From Lamellibrachia columna (lineage: Eukaryota; Annelida; Polychaeta; Sabellida; Siboglinidae): a DNA stretch of 64,000 nucleotides. Each line of letters starts with the position of its first letter. Positions within the stretch are counted from its first letter, which is position 1. Location of the stretch: positions 40,052,544 to 40,116,543 of the forward strand of contig OY759263.1 in NCBI GenBank assembly GCA_963662155.1. The letters run 5' to 3'. Positions 36,765 to 49,827 of this stretch are shown here, one piece after another. Position numbers and translations under genes: made by a program. The notes beneath the pieces are model-generated. The model did no database searches. It had not been told where the DNA came from and saw only the letters and a list, made by a program, of their open reading frames with translations.

Positions 36765-37795
36765 ACGTCAACGCTTTCACAAGCGCTCCAAACATAGAGG
36801 AATACTGTCAACTATGTCACATGCACTCCAAACACACAGGAACAATGTCAACTCTGTCGCAAGCGCTCCAAACACACAGGAACAATGTCAACTATGTAAC
36901 AAGCGCTCCAAACACACAGGAACACTGTCAACTCTGTCACACGTGCTCCAAACACATAGGAACAATGCCAACTCTGTCACACGCGATCCAAGCAAACGTT
37001 AACAAAGTCAACTCTGTCACAAGCGCTCCAAGCAAACGTTAACAAAGTCAACTCTGTCACAAGCGCTCCAAGCAAACGTTAACAAAGTCAACTCTGTCAC
37101 AAGCGCTCCAAGCAAACGTTAACAAAGTCAACTCTGTCACAAGCGCTCCAAGCAAACGTTAACAAAGTCAACTCTGTCACAAGCGCTCCAAGCAAACGTT
37201 AACAAAGTCAACTCTGTCACAAGCGCTCCAAACACACAGGAACAGTGTCAACGCTGTCACAAGCGATCTAACCACACAGGAACGATGTCAACTTTGTTAC
37301 ACGCGATCCAAACACACATGAACAATGCCAACTCTGTCACACGCGCTCAAAGCACACGTTAACAATGTCAACTCTGTCACAACAGCTCCAAACATACAGG
37401 AACAATGTCAACTATGTCACACTTGATCCAAGCACACAGGAACGATATCAACTTTGTCACACGCGATCCAACACACATGAACAATGTCAACTCTGTCACA
37501 AGAGCTCCAAACATACAGTAACAATGTCAACTCTGTCACAAGCGCTCCAAACACAGATGAACGATGTCAACTATATCACTCGCGCTCCAAACACACATGG
37601 ATAATGTCAACTCTGTTACACGCGATCCAAACACACATGGATAATGTCAACTCTGTTACACGCGATCCAAACACACATGAACAATGTCAACTATGTCTTA
37701 AGCGCTCCAAACACACATGAACAATGTCAACTATGTCACAAGCGCTCCAAACATACAGGAACACTGTCAACTATGTAACAAGCGCTCCAAACATA
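36765..37795. repeat. 40-bp minisatellite, about 26 copies
   Basis: Unit CACAAGCGCTCCAAACACAC then AGGAACAATGTCAACTCTGT. A sub-block (about 36985-37215) is homogeneous (AAGCAAACGTTAACAAAGTC). It starts ~210 bases upstream of the protease ATG. Confidence 0.95.
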
Positions 37796-37799
37796 CACA

Positions 37800-38470
37800 T
37801 AATAAGTAATGTACAAATCTTATGTTAATTGTTTAATAATAACTAACATGTTTGTAAACAACTCCAAACTAGATGGACCATAAAACAGTTTGTTTTTGTT
37901 GTTAGTTTTCAGAAAAGGACCATTTAGAAGGGCTTGTGATTGGCCGTGATGTTGGAAAACCCGCTATTATATGCATGTATTGCTCACACGTAGAAAGGTT
38001 GTGGTTGACGACTACACCCGAATAGTCGTACAACGTCAATAAAGCACTGCTAAGTTTACAGCTCCCTGATGCATGCTAATGATATACATTTAAAAGTCTT
38101 TGTAGGGCGCATAAACTATTTTATTATGTTGTAGATTATCGTTGTGCCACAAGAAAAATGCAAACATTAGTAATAGTCTTTGGTCGATTAAAAATACTAG
38201 CGTGCGTTGGGGAACTGTATATGCTTTATTGACATTGTACGACAGTTTGTGTGTAGACGTCAACTATTTCACAACCTTCCAGCAACAAACGGATACAAGC
38301 GCTTACTTTCTAACATCACGGCCATCACCTCTCTTCTAAATATACTGGTTCAGAAATCAGAACACTGACAAAGAAAACGAGCTGTTTAATGGTCCATGTG
38401 CCATGTGAAGATAAACATTATCTAATATGTACCCATGGTACTTAGGAGTGTTAAACACAAATTCCAATTC
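37800..38470. other. Unannotated stretch
   Basis: AT-rich single-copy-looking DNA between the 40-bp array and the hAT relic; I see no gene or repeat in it. Confidence 0.5.
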
Positions 38471-39350
38471 AGATGTGGATCTAGGGTAGGGCGTGGGGAG
38501 GGGGCGCACGCCCCTTCCCCGTTTTGCCTGAACGTAATATTTTGGGGGAGGGGTTTACTCTGCCATTGGCTTTGAGTTCCCCAACAAAATCTTCAAAGAT
38601 GCTATGAAGAAATCTGAAACGAATGGATCGATGAGTTCGAAACAATCTCGTATTCGCAAGCGTTAAATGGGTTATTTTGCTTAGCTTACATCCTGTTTGC
38701 CACACCTGGCCAAACTGGCTGATGCCATCTCTTGATAGATAAAGCATATTGGAATTGGAAGGATGCTAAACACGATTTAAAACACCAATGTGGGTTGTAC
38801 TATCATACGAAATCCCATGCCAAGATGGAACGTTTTCTAGCAACTCATGAAAACACATAGAAACCGGATTGACCAAACATTGCCGGCTGACATCGATCAT
38901 GCGATGCCTGGAATTCTGTGGAAGACATGGGACATCATAGACAGGACACATAGATGATTCAAAATCGGAGAATTCCAAAGACGGGAACTCTCATACATTT
39001 CTGTGTCGTGTTGGGGGATTCTGGATTAGACCAGCATCTGAAGATGCCAAAAGGGCCAAAAACGCGTAGTACATCTCAAAAACTGCAAAGACCGATCTGC
39101 TGACGTGCATGAATGAGTAAATACAAGAGGAGATTATAAGGCACTTTGTGAGATAGTCTTCAGTGAATGGTGCTGCATTCTACGGTATCCAGGCTGATTA
39201 GGTTCATGATGTCAGTAGCATGGAGCAACTCGGAATTGTCATCAGGTACATAAATGTGAACCAGTAGAGAAGCTGATAGAGTTCATCGAATGTCCGGTAG
39301 TCACAGCAGAGGCTGTATGCCAGAAGGGTACTCGCTGTCTTCAGGGTCTC

Positions 39351-39760
39351 ATGCTGGATCGAGCGCAACACAGAGCCCAGACTTATGCTGGAGCTGGTAA
39401 CATGGCTGGTCTTATCAATGACTCTGCTGCCAATTTCATGAAAATTGTGCCACAAGCCCATTGTTACCACTGTGCTAGCCACGGCCTGAATCTGGCACTA
39501 TCCAAGGTATGCAAGGTTCCTGAAGTAGAAAACATGATGTCCACCATGCAGACCCTGGCTGTATTCTTCAACTACTCACCAAAGAGACAACGAGATCTAC
39601 AAGATGACTGAAGAGATGGCCAACCTTGTTGGGACAGTGATCTCTATCCCAAGGCGCTGTGGAGGCAGACCACGAGAAACAACGTTGAAGCAGACACTCC
39701 AGAAATTTACTGGCGCCGCATAATATTCCTACCATTTTAAACCATTTTCTCCAGGAATTT
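39351..39760 (+). pseudogene. hAT (ZMYM1-like) transposase fragments with frameshifts
   Basis: The frame at 39351-39611 reads AQTYAGAGNMAG, HCYHCASHGLNLALSKVCKV and FFNYSPKRQRDLQ, the conserved core of ZMYM1-like hAT transposases (DUF4371 region). After a frameshift, 39670-39740 reads RNNVEADTPEIYWRRIIFLP, another conserved block, then a stop. An upstream remnant near 38750-38870 (NWKDAKHDLKHQ, SHAKMERF) fits the TTF-type finger region. The gene is dead. Confidence 0.68.
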
Positions 39761-39837
39761 GACACGCGATTAAGCGCGATCTCGACCTGAAGGTTCTTCC
39801 CAGTAAGAACCTGAAAGATGCCAACATAACAGAATTC

Positions 39838-39905
39838 CAATCATCCCCAGCATCCATGACCTGTCATCCCCAGCATCCATGACCTGTCATCCCCAGCATC
39901 CATGC
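39838..39905. repeat. 23-bp tandem repeat, 3 units
   Basis: Unit TCATCCCCAGCATCCATGAC plus CTG, inside the hAT relic. Confidence 0.9.
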
Positions 39906-40312
39906 CAGTTGAAGTCAGACAGTGGGAAAAAATGGGATTCGTCAGAAGAAACAAAGCCCCATATCTACAGAAAACAATGGGTGCAACATCCAGCTCCGTG
40001 TTCTCAAATCTGTTCTACATGTTTCTCTTGTTGATGCTAATATCGGCCACAAGTGCTGGAGAGAAGACGTACAATACACTAATGAATTAAATGTTTCAAC
40101 GTGTTCCTTGGTCTAATTTTGGTTTGTTCGTTTCATTAATATGATGATATAATTGTTCATGGTTGTTCACAGTTCATCCATCAGAAGTCTGAGCACAAGT
40201 TTACTACGTAATGCCCCGGAATACACAATTTCAAGAACAGTAAATACATTATCGGGACCTTCTTGCATGGGTGGTTGCCCCCACCCCCGTTGGTGAAATC
40301 CTAGATCCACCA

Positions 40313-41440
40313 TGCAATTTACGAACTAAGAAAAAATAACTAAAACCAAATCAAATACCACTGTTTTATGTTGTTGGGGTAAGTGTCTCTGAGAGTTGTT
40401 CTGTATTAGTTGACATTCACAGACCAAGAACGCAGTGCTTAAAGCCGCTCGGCAGTTAAACGACGTCATATACTTGGTTGCACATGACAGGTTAACGATG
40501 TCCCCTTAATAGTGTCTTATGACAGTCCGTCCAAGTACACGACCTCGGGAATGGTACACTCTGTTTGAAGCGACTTGGATGCTTCGGATACCTGGACACC
40601 GTTAATTAGTCATAAATTAGTGACAATTGGTGAATGGTTCACAGTAGTCAATGTATCAGAGCAGACACATCTATCACTGTCCAGGGCTAATACTCTCGTT
40701 AGTTTTAATTAGCGCAGGACGTATGCGTCCTTCTGCCAACAAGTCGCGACGGCAGGTGTATTGGCTTACTGCTACACTCCTTCATCGGGGCTGTAGCAGC
40801 TGAGGGGTGTCAGCTAAGTGGGTACCTGGCTGAGCAAACTTATATTAAAATCTTTATGCAATAGTGTTATACCAAAGCTGTCTCCCGTTTTCATTAGCAC
40901 ATCCCCTGCCTCTAAAGGAGCTGTGGTTGGGGAGTTTGGGAATACTAGCAGCAAGTCATTTGTGAACGTCTACGCAGCGATTTGACCTACCAAAGTTCAT
41001 GGGTTAAAACAACAGAACTAGCAAGATATTAAACCTGAATCTCGATATCTGGGACTGGGTATCCTTCGTTGATCGGATGTCGACGTTAATGTCAGCCATG
41101 TATGTTTACTGGGGAACATAAACTAAACACCGAGGTGTAGACTATGACCGCATTTAGTGCTGGCATACAAGAGCACCTTAATAATTCATGCGATATTACG
41201 AAAAAAAAGCTCGGTGGCTAATGGCGTGTATCATCGATTTGAAAATAAATTAAAACCGTTGTTGGTAGGTAATGTTGTACCGATCTCGGAAAGGGGGTCC
41301 AAGTGGCGGGTCAAACCCTCTCACACATTGGTTTGTCACGAAAAACAGTCTTATACGAAAGCCAATTATCCGTGGAATGCAGATTCTCGTTCCGTTTAAC
41401 AACTATTTTGGGACCGGGCATGACGCTGTCATACAAAGCG
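40313..41440. other. Unannotated stretch before the satellite block
   Basis: No supported gene or repeat. Short open frames at 41157-41514 have no recognisable content, and the right-most runs into the 50-bp array. Confidence 0.5.
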
Positions 41441-41442
41441 AA

Positions 41443-42513
41443 GACACGTGTAACTGGTGTTTAGTTGTAACACGTTGGGGGTATGAAAGGGCAACACGTG
41501 TAACTGATGTTTAGCTGTAACACGTTGGGGGTATGAAAGGGCAACACTTGTAAGTGATGTTTAGTTGTAACACGTTGGGGGTATGAAAGGGCAACACGTG
41601 TAAGTGATGTTTAGTTGTAACACGTTGGGGGTATGAAAGGGCAACACGTGTAACTGGTGTTTAGTTGTAACACGTTGGGGGTATGAAAGGGCAACACGTG
41701 TAACTGATGTTTAGTTGTAACACGTTGGGGTTATGAAAGGGCAACACGTGTAAGTGATGTTTAGTTGTAACACGTTGGGGGTATGAAAGGGCAACACGTG
41801 TAACTGATGTTTAGTTGTAACACGTTGGAGGTATGAAAGGACAACACGTGTAACTGGTGTTCAGTTGTAACACGTTGGGGGTATGAAAGGGCAACACGTG
41901 TAACTGGTGTTTAGTTGTAACACGTTGGGGGTATGAAAGGGCAACACGTGTAACTGATGTTTAGTTGTAACACGTTGGGGTTATGAAAGGGCAACACGTG
42001 TAAGTGATGTTTAGTTGTAACACGTTGGGGGTATGAAAGGGCAACACGTGTAACTGGTGTTTAGTTGTAACACGTTGGAGGTATGAAAGGACAACACGTG
42101 TAACTGGTGTTCAGTTGTAACACGTTGGGGGTATGAAAGGGCAACACGTGTAACTGGTGTTTAGTTATAACACGTTGGGGGTATGAAAGGGCAACACGTG
42201 TAACTGATGTTTAGTTGTAACACGTAGGGGGTTATGAAAGGGCAACACGTGTAAGTGATGTTTAGTTGTAACACGTTGGGGGTATGAAAGGGCAACACGT
42301 GTAACTGATGTTTAGTCGTAACACGTTGGAGGTATGAAAGGACAACACGTGTAACTGGTGTTCAGTTGTAACACGTTGGGGGTATGAAAGGGCAACACGT
42401 GTAACTGGTGTTTAGTTGTAACACGTTGGGGGTATGAAAGGGCAACGCGTGTAATTGATGTTTAGTTGTAACACGTTGGAGGTATGAAAGGGCAACACGT
42501 GTAAAATAAGTTT
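41443..42513. repeat. 50-bp satellite, block 1 (~21 units)
   Basis: Unit GTAACTGATGTTTAGTTGTA then ACACGTTGGGGGTATGAAAG and GGCAACACGT. Almost every unit has CACGTG in AACACGTGTAA. It ends in the shared junction TGTAAAATAAGTTTTAAAAT. Confidence 0.96.
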
Positions 42514-42559
42514 TAAAATTCACCGTATGTCAAACTTTTGTTATATTTAATACGAATAA

Positions 42560-44445
42560 GTAGGGACATAACGTAACCTTGGTGGGGTGACAACCTGATA
42601 GGTCATACGTTTAGGTGGGTACCTAATGTAACTCAGGCGGATGACAACCTGATAAGTCATACGTTTAGGAGTGGACATAACGTAATCCTACCGGATGACA
42701 ATCTGATAAGTCATACGTTTTGGAGTGGACATAACATAATCCTACCGGATGACAACCTGATAAGTCATACGTTTAGGTGTGGACATAACGTAATCCTACC
42801 GGATGACAACCTGATAAGTCATACGTTTAGGAGTGGACATAACGTAATCCTACCGGATGACAACCTGATAAGTCGTACGTTTAGGTGTGGACATAACGTA
42901 ATCCTGGCGGGTGACAACCTGATAAGTCATACGTTTAGGTGTAGACATTACGTAATCCTACCGGATGACAACCTGATAAGGCATACGTTTAGGTGTAGAC
43001 ATTACGTAATCCTGGCGGGTGACAACCTGATAAGTCATACGTTTAGGTGTAGACATAACGTAATCCTACCGGATGACAACCTGATAAGTCATACGTTTAG
43101 GTTTGGACATAACGTAATGCTGGCGGATGAAAACCTGATAAGTCATACGTTTAGGTGTGGACATAACGTAATCCTAGCGGATGAAAACCTGATAAGTCAT
43201 ACGTTTAGGTTTGGACATAACGTAATGCTGGCGGATGAAAACCTGATAAGTCATACGTTTAGGTGTGGACATAACGTAATCCTGGCGGATGAAAACCTGA
43301 TAAGCCATATGTTTAGGTGTGGACATAACGTAATAATGGCGGGTGACAACCTGATAAGTCATACGTTTAGGAGTGGACATAACGTAATCCTACCGGATGA
43401 CAACCTGATAAGTCATACGTTTAGGTGTGGACATAACGTAATGCTGGCGGATGAAAACCTGATAAGTCATACGTTTAGGTGTGGATATAACGTAATCCTG
43501 GCGGATGAAAACCTGATAAGCCATACGTTTAGGTGTGGACATAACGTAATCCTACCGGATGACAACCTGATAAGTCATACGTTTAGGTGTGGACATAACG
43601 TAATGCTGGCGGATGAAAACCTGATAAGTCATACGTTTAGGTGTGGACATAACGTAATCCTGGCGGATGAAAACCTGATAAGCAATACGTTTAGGTGTGG
43701 ACATAACGTAATCCTACCGGATGAAAACCTGATAAGTCATACGTTTAGGAGTGGACATAACGTAATCCTACCGGATGAAAACCTGATAAGTCATACGTTT
43801 AGGTGTGGACATAACGTAATGTGTGGACATAACGTAATGCTGGCGGATGAAAACCTGATAAATCATACGTTTAGGTGTGGACATAACGTAATCCTGGCGG
43901 ATGAAAACCTGATAAGCCATACGTTTAGGTGTGGACATAACGTAATCCTACCGGATGACAACCTGATAAGTCATACGTTTAGGTGTGGACATAACGTAAT
44001 GCTGGCGGATGAAAACCTGATAAGTCATACGTTTAGGTGTGGACATAACGTAATCCTGGCGGATGAAAACCTGATAAGCCATACGTTTAAGTGTGGACAT
44101 AACGTAATCCTACCGGATGAAAACCTGATAAGTCATACGTTTGGGTGTGGACATAACGTAATCCTACCGGATGAAAACCTGATAAGTCATACGTTTAGGA
44201 GTGGACATAACGTAATCCTACCGGATGAAAACCTGATAAGTCATACGTTTAGGTGTGGACATAACGTAATGCTGGCGGATGAAAACCTGATAAGTCATAC
44301 GTTTAGATGTAGACATAACGTAATCCTGGCGGATGAAAACCTGATAAGCCATACGTTTAGGTGTGGACATAACGTAATCCTGGTGGATGAAAACCTGATA
44401 AGTCGTACGTTTAGGTGTGGACATAACGTAATCCTGGCGGGGCCG
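42560..44445. repeat. 54-bp satellite, block 1 (~35 units)
   Basis: Unit GGACATAACGTAATCCTACC then GGATGACAACCTGATAAGTC and ATACGTTTAGGTGT. Units alternate between ACC-GGATGAC and GGC-GGATGAA types in a higher-order pattern. Since 54 = 18 codons and the unit lacks a stop in one frame, a 443-codon open frame covers 43117-44448. Confidence 0.96.
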
Positions 44446-45316
44446 TAACTTGATGACCACACCTTGCTTTACCGGCGCAAGATTTAAAATAGAGAAGTAT
44501 GACGTCAAATCGCTGAACCACTCGTCGACAGGGCGTTGCCAACTTCTTTGAATATAACCACAATTAGCAGCACCCCCTCTCACAGGTTTAGTTCTTGCAA
44601 ATACTATTTATAAACGTTCTGACCAATTTCTTGAACACGAGCGGTTGAGACTGTAGTAAAGTAATGCCCCGGTAGCCCCATGTCGGTAGCCTCCGTGTCG
44701 ATAATCCCAGTGTCAGTAATCCCCATGGCAGTAGCCCCTTGTCAGCAGCCCCTTGTCAGCAGCCCCCATGTCAGTAGCCCCCATGGCAGTAGCTCCATGT
44801 CAGCAGCCCCCGTGGCAGTAGCTCCATGTCAGTAGCCCCCGTGGCAGTAGCGCCATGTCAGCAGCCCCCGGAGGTGTAAGAATTTGGAGCCAGTAGCCCC
44901 TGTGTCATTATGCCATTGATTTAGCAGAGTGTTTCTTTCTCTGCGGTTCCCCGGTCATCAGGCCTGTGTAGTAGAGTTTTAGACAATTTCAGACACACGT
45001 TATGCTTGAGAATAGTATTTTAGTCTTTGATTAATAATTCTGCTAATAAATAGAAAATATGTTAAGAGTCTGCTCAATGTGAGTAAAAACCAAGTTAACT
45101 TCACAGTCAGTGGAAAGCCGTGTAAACTTCCACGAAGTGTTGGAAATAGATCATTGGTGCCCACAGCTACCAGTAATTTCCTTCTTTCCTATACGCCATC
45201 CTTCCCAATGTTTCCTTAACGGGTCCACACCCCAAGTTCATCAACGTCGTTTTCAAAATCCAAGGTCCCACGAGACGAACTATACCGTCAACTGTGTCCT
45301 ACCTAACGCAGTTCGA
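44446..45316. repeat. Spacer with 16-bp minisatellite, copy 1
   Basis: Unique spacer 44446-44667, then a 16-bp array (CATGGCAGTAGCCCC/CATGTCAGCAGCCCC types, 44668-44872), then ~440 bases of unique spacer. The same arrangement recurs at 51708 and 61858. Confidence 0.9.
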
Positions 45317-45858
45317 CTGCTCTGAGTGCGCACTTACACCTCCTTGGCCATTGTATCCATGCTCTAAGTGTGCACTTACACCTCCCTGGCCATTGTATCC
45401 ATGCTCTCAGTGTGCACTTACACCTCCCTGGCCATTGTATCCATGCTCTAAGTGTGCACTTACACCTCCCTGGCCATTGTATCCATGCTCTCAGTGTGCA
45501 CTTACACCTCCTTGGCCATTGTATCCATGCTCTAAGTGTGCACTTACACCTCCCTGGCCATTGTAGCCATGTTCTCAGTGTGCACGTACACCTCCCTGGC
45601 CATTGTAGCCATGTTCTCAGTGTGCACGTACACCTCCCTGGCCATTGTAGCCATGCTCTCAGTGTGCAATTACACCTCCTTGGCCATTGTAGCCATGCTC
45701 TCACTGTGCACTTACACCTCCTTGGCCATTGTAGCCATGTTCTCAGTGTGCACTTACACCTCCTTGGCCATTGTAGCCATGTTCTCAGTGTGCACTTACA
45801 CCTCCCTGGCCATTGTAGACATGCTCTCAGTGTGCACTTACACCTCCTTGGCCATTGT
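45317..45858. repeat. 42-bp satellite, block 1 (~13 units)
   Basis: Unit TTACACCTCCCTGGCCATTG then TATCCATGCTCTCAGTGTGC and AC. Left units carry TATCC, right ones TAGCC. 42 = 14 codons, hence open frames in several frames on both strands. Confidence 0.96.
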
Positions 45859-46890
45859 AAGACCGTATGTCTCGTTCCCACCCTACACCAATCACCACGA
45901 CTATTTCCTTACAGCAACTGTTTCTCTGCCCTTCATTTATACTCTCGCCACGTTACCTTAAACATGCAATTATACATTTGCATTTCAATATACATAAAAA
46001 ACGTAATTTACACTCATTTGTTATAATTCTTTTTTCATGACAAGGCTGCAGCGAACACCAGACGTGGCGACATAATGGTTTATGTATCGCCTCGACGTCG
46101 GGCGAACAAGTTGCCTGACGACGCACAGACACCGTCTTCTTTAATATCATACAAACGATTACCAAAGACCCAACGTTTCGTGACGTTTGCATACGGTGAT
46201 TGTCTTGTTTTTGGTCTGCACATGTATATTTTTTTGCATTCTAGTGCATTTGAATTGCCTTTCTTTGAGCCATGTTGGTTCGGTGAAGTCCGCTTGACAG
46301 AATCACTTCAGGCCAGGGCAGTTTGATTCTATTAAGCGGCTGATTCTCTTAAACGGCACATTTTAGTACAGTGGGAATAGGGAATAATTATTTCCCAAGC
46401 AATGTTTGATTCTACTAAGTAGGTGATTATGTTATATGTGATTATATTAAACGTAGTCCACTCTATGTTAATCACATTTTTATTTGTTTATTCAGGTCAC
46501 CTGTTCGTTTTCTGAAGGTTGTCTTAATTCTACATGACCCTTATAATGAGTAAGTTATTCGTGTTTATCATATTTTTACTGGTTTACTATGTCGCCTGTA
46601 CGCATCTTAATAGCTGTCGGAACTGCAGTTATACCAGTGTTCATCAACATTCCTGTTACATAGAAACTCAATTAATTAAATTGATTCATCAGCAACTTTT
46701 ATTTTACGTTTCACGTATGTGCATTTCACTTTCTCCCAACTAGAATTCCATATGTATTAATTTAACAAATCTCCACATTACTCACGGACACACCGATAAT
46801 ATAGAAGTATAATTATTGATTGACAGTGAACCCACAGTGAGTGTCATGTAATATTTATACCCTCCCCACCGTAGATACCCACCCTCCCCC
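45859..46890. other. Unique spacer of the higher-order repeat, copy 1
   Basis: About 1 kb of non-repetitive DNA between the 42-bp array and the next 50-bp array. It holds one short ORF (46534-46743) with a hydrophobic start, listed as a finding. It recurs essentially unchanged at 53121-54152. Confidence 0.8.
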
Positions 46891-49767
46891 GTTTAGTTGT
46901 AACACGTTGGGGGTATGAAAGGGCAACACGTGTAAGTGATGTTTAGTTGTAACACGTTGGGGGTATGAAAGGGCAACACGTGTAACTGGTGTTTAGTTGT
47001 AACACGTTGGGGGTATGAAAGGGCAACACGTGTAACTGATGTTTAGTTGTAACACGTTGGGGTTATGAAAGGGCAACACGTCTAAGTGATGTTTAGTTGT
47101 AACACGTTGGGGGTATGAAAGGGCAACACGTGTAACTGATGTTTAGCTGTAACACGTTGGAGGTATGAAAGGACAACACGTGTAACTGGTGTTCAGTTGT
47201 AACACGTTGGGGGTATGAAAGGGCAACACGTGTAACTGGTGTTTAGTTGTAACACGTTGGGGGTATGAAAGGGCAACACGTGTAACTGATGTTTAGTTGT
47301 AACACGTTGGGGTTATGAAACGGCAACACGTGTAATTGATGTTTAGTTGTAACACGTTGGAAGTATGAAAGGACAACACGTGTAACTGGTGTTCAGTTGT
47401 AACACGTTGGGGGTATGAAAGGGCAACACGTGTAACTGGTGTTTAGTTGTAACACGTTGGGGTATGAAAGGGCAACACGTGTAACTGATGTTTAGTTGTA
47501 ACACGTTGGGGTTATGAAAGGGCAACACGTGTAACTGATGTTCAGCTGTAACACGTTGGGGTTATGAAACGGCAACACGTGTAATTGATGTTTAGTTGTA
47601 ACACGCTGGGGTATGAAAGGGCAACACGTGTAACTGGTGTTCAGCTGTAACACGTTGGGGTTATAAAACGGCAACACGTGTAATTGATGTTTAGCTGTAA
47701 CACGTTGGGGGTATGAAAGGACAACACGTGTAACTGGTGTTCAGTTGTAACACGTTGGGGGTATGAAAGGGCAACACGTGTAACTGGTGTTTAGTTGTAA
47801 CACGTTGGGGGTATGAAAGGGCAACACGTGTAACTGATGTTTAGTTGTAACACGTTGGGGTATGAAAGGGCAACACGTGTAACTGATGTTCAGTTGTAAC
47901 ACGTTGGGGGTATGAAAAGGCAACACGTGTAACTGGTGTTTAGATGTAACACGTTGGGGGTATGAAAGAGCAACACGTGTAATTGATGTTTAGTTGTAAC
48001 ACGTTGGGGGTATGAAAGGGCAACACGTGTAACTGATGTTTAGTTGTAACACGTTGGGGTATGAAAGGGCAACACGTGTAACTGGTGTTTAGTTGTAACA
48101 CGTTGGGGGGTATGAAAGGGCAACACGTGTAACTGGTGTTTAGCTGTAACACGTTGGGTGTATGAAACGGCAACACGTGTAATTGATGTTTAGTTGTAAC
48201 ACGTTGGAGGTATGAAAGGACAACACGTGTAACTGGTGTTCAGTTGTAACACGTTGGGGGTATGAAAGGGCAACACGTGTAACTGATGTTTAGTTGTAAC
48301 ACGTTGGGGGTATGAAAAGGCAACACGTGTAACTGGTGTTTAGCTGTAACACGTAGGAGGTATGAAAGGGCAACACGTGTAATTGATGTTTAGTTGTAAC
48401 ACGTTGGGTATGAAAGGGCAACACGTGTAACTGATGTTTAGTTGTAACACGTTGGGGTATGAAAGGGCAACACGTGTAACTGGTGTTTAGTTGTAACACG
48501 CTGGGGTATGAAAGGGCAACACGTGTAACTGATGTTTAGTTGTAACACGTTGGGGTATCAAAGGGCAACACGTGTAACTGATGTTTAGTTGTAACACGTT
48601 GGGGTATGAAAGGGCAACACGTGTAACTGATGTTTAGTTGTAAAACGTTGGGGGTATGAAAGGGCAACACGTGTAACTGGTGTTTAGTTGTAACACGTTG
48701 GGGGTATGAAAGGGCAACACGTGTAATTGATGTTTAGTTGTAACACGTTGGGGGTATGAAAGGGCAACACGTGTAACTGGTGTTTAGTTGTAACACGCTG
48801 GGGTATGAAAGCACACGTGTAACTGATGTTTAGTTGTAACATGTTGGGGGGTATGAAAGGGCAACACGTGTAACTGAAGTTTAGTTGTAACACGTTGGGG
48901 GTATGAAAGGGCAACACGTGTAACTGATGTTTAGTTGTAACACGTTGAGGGTATGAAAGGGCAACGCGTGTAATTGATGTTTAGTTGTAACACGTTGTGG
49001 GTATGAAAGGGCAACACGTGTAACTGATGTTTAGTTGTAACACGTTGGGGTATGAAAGGGCAACACGTGTAACTGATGTTTAGTTGTAACACGTTGAGGG
49101 TATGAAAGGGCAACGCGTGTAACTGGTGTTTAGTTGTAACACGTTGGGGGTATGAAAGGGCAACACGTGTAACTGATGTTTAGTTGTAACACGTTGGGGT
49201 ATGAAAGGGCAACACGTGTAACTGATGTTTAGTTGTAACACGCTGGGGTATGAAAGCACACGTGTAACTGATGTTCAGTTGTAACACGTTGGGGGTATGA
49301 AAAGGCAACACGTGTAACTGGTGTTTAGATGTAACACGTTGGGGGTATGAAAGAGCAACACGTGTAATTGATGTTTAGTTGTAACACGTTGGGGGTATGA
49401 AAGGGCAACACGTGTAACTGATGTTTAGTTGTAACACGTTGGGGTATGAAAGGGCAACACGTGTAACTGGTGTTTAGTTGTAACACGTTGGGGGGTATGA
49501 AAGGGCAACAGGTGTAACTGGTGTTTAGCTGTAACACGTTGGGTGTATGAAACGGCAACACGTGTAATTGATGTTTAGTTGTAACACGTTGGAAGTATGA
49601 AAGGACAACACGTGTAACTGGTGTTCAGTTGTAACACGTTGGGGGTATGAAAGGGCAACACGTGTAACTGATGTTTAGTTGTAACACGTTGGGGTATGAA
49701 AAGGCAACACGTGTAACTGGTGTTTAGTTGTAACACGTTGGAGGTATGAAAGGGCAACACGTGTAAA
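46891..49767. repeat. 50-bp satellite, block 2 (~58 units)
   Basis: Same unit as 41443-42513, longer block. Short internal variants (48-bp units with TTGGGTATG, 46-bp units with GAAAGCACACGTG) recur in order, showing nested higher-order repeats. Confidence 0.96.
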
Positions 49768-49827
49768 ATAAGTTTTAAAATTCACCGTATGTCAAACTTT
49801 TGTTATATTTAATACGAATAAGTAGGG

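Larger units (their letters stand above)
38471..40312 (+). mobile_element. hAT-type transposon relic (~1.8 kb)
   Basis: The left end CAGATGTGGATCTAGGGT and the right end, in reverse complement, CATGGTGGATCTAGGATT form an inverted pair followed by G-rich subterminal tracts, the style of hAT termini. CAATT borders both sides, a possible partial target duplication. The interior carries frame-broken transposase segments. Confidence 0.62.

Noticed and set aside
39022..39070. Hammerhead-ribozyme-like CTGAAGATGCC ... GGGCCAAAAACGCG
   Set aside because: The required CTGATGA core and GAAAC are both altered and no outer stem is evident; it may be a decayed remnant at most.
41443..42513. CRISPR-like regular spacing
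   Set aside because: All of each unit is conserved, with no unique spacers between short repeats; it is a eukaryotic satellite.
43117..44448. 443-codon open frame of 18-residue repeats (also 50379-51710 and 61307-61864)
   Set aside because: The 54-bp unit is divisible by three and has no stop in this frame, so openness is automatic. No signal peptide, promoter or domain is seen, units with the same sequence continue upstream of the start, and parts of the opposite strand are open as well.
45303..46026. Long open frames over the 42-bp array on both strands
   Set aside because: 42 is divisible by three and several frames are open at once, which is a repeat effect and not coding.
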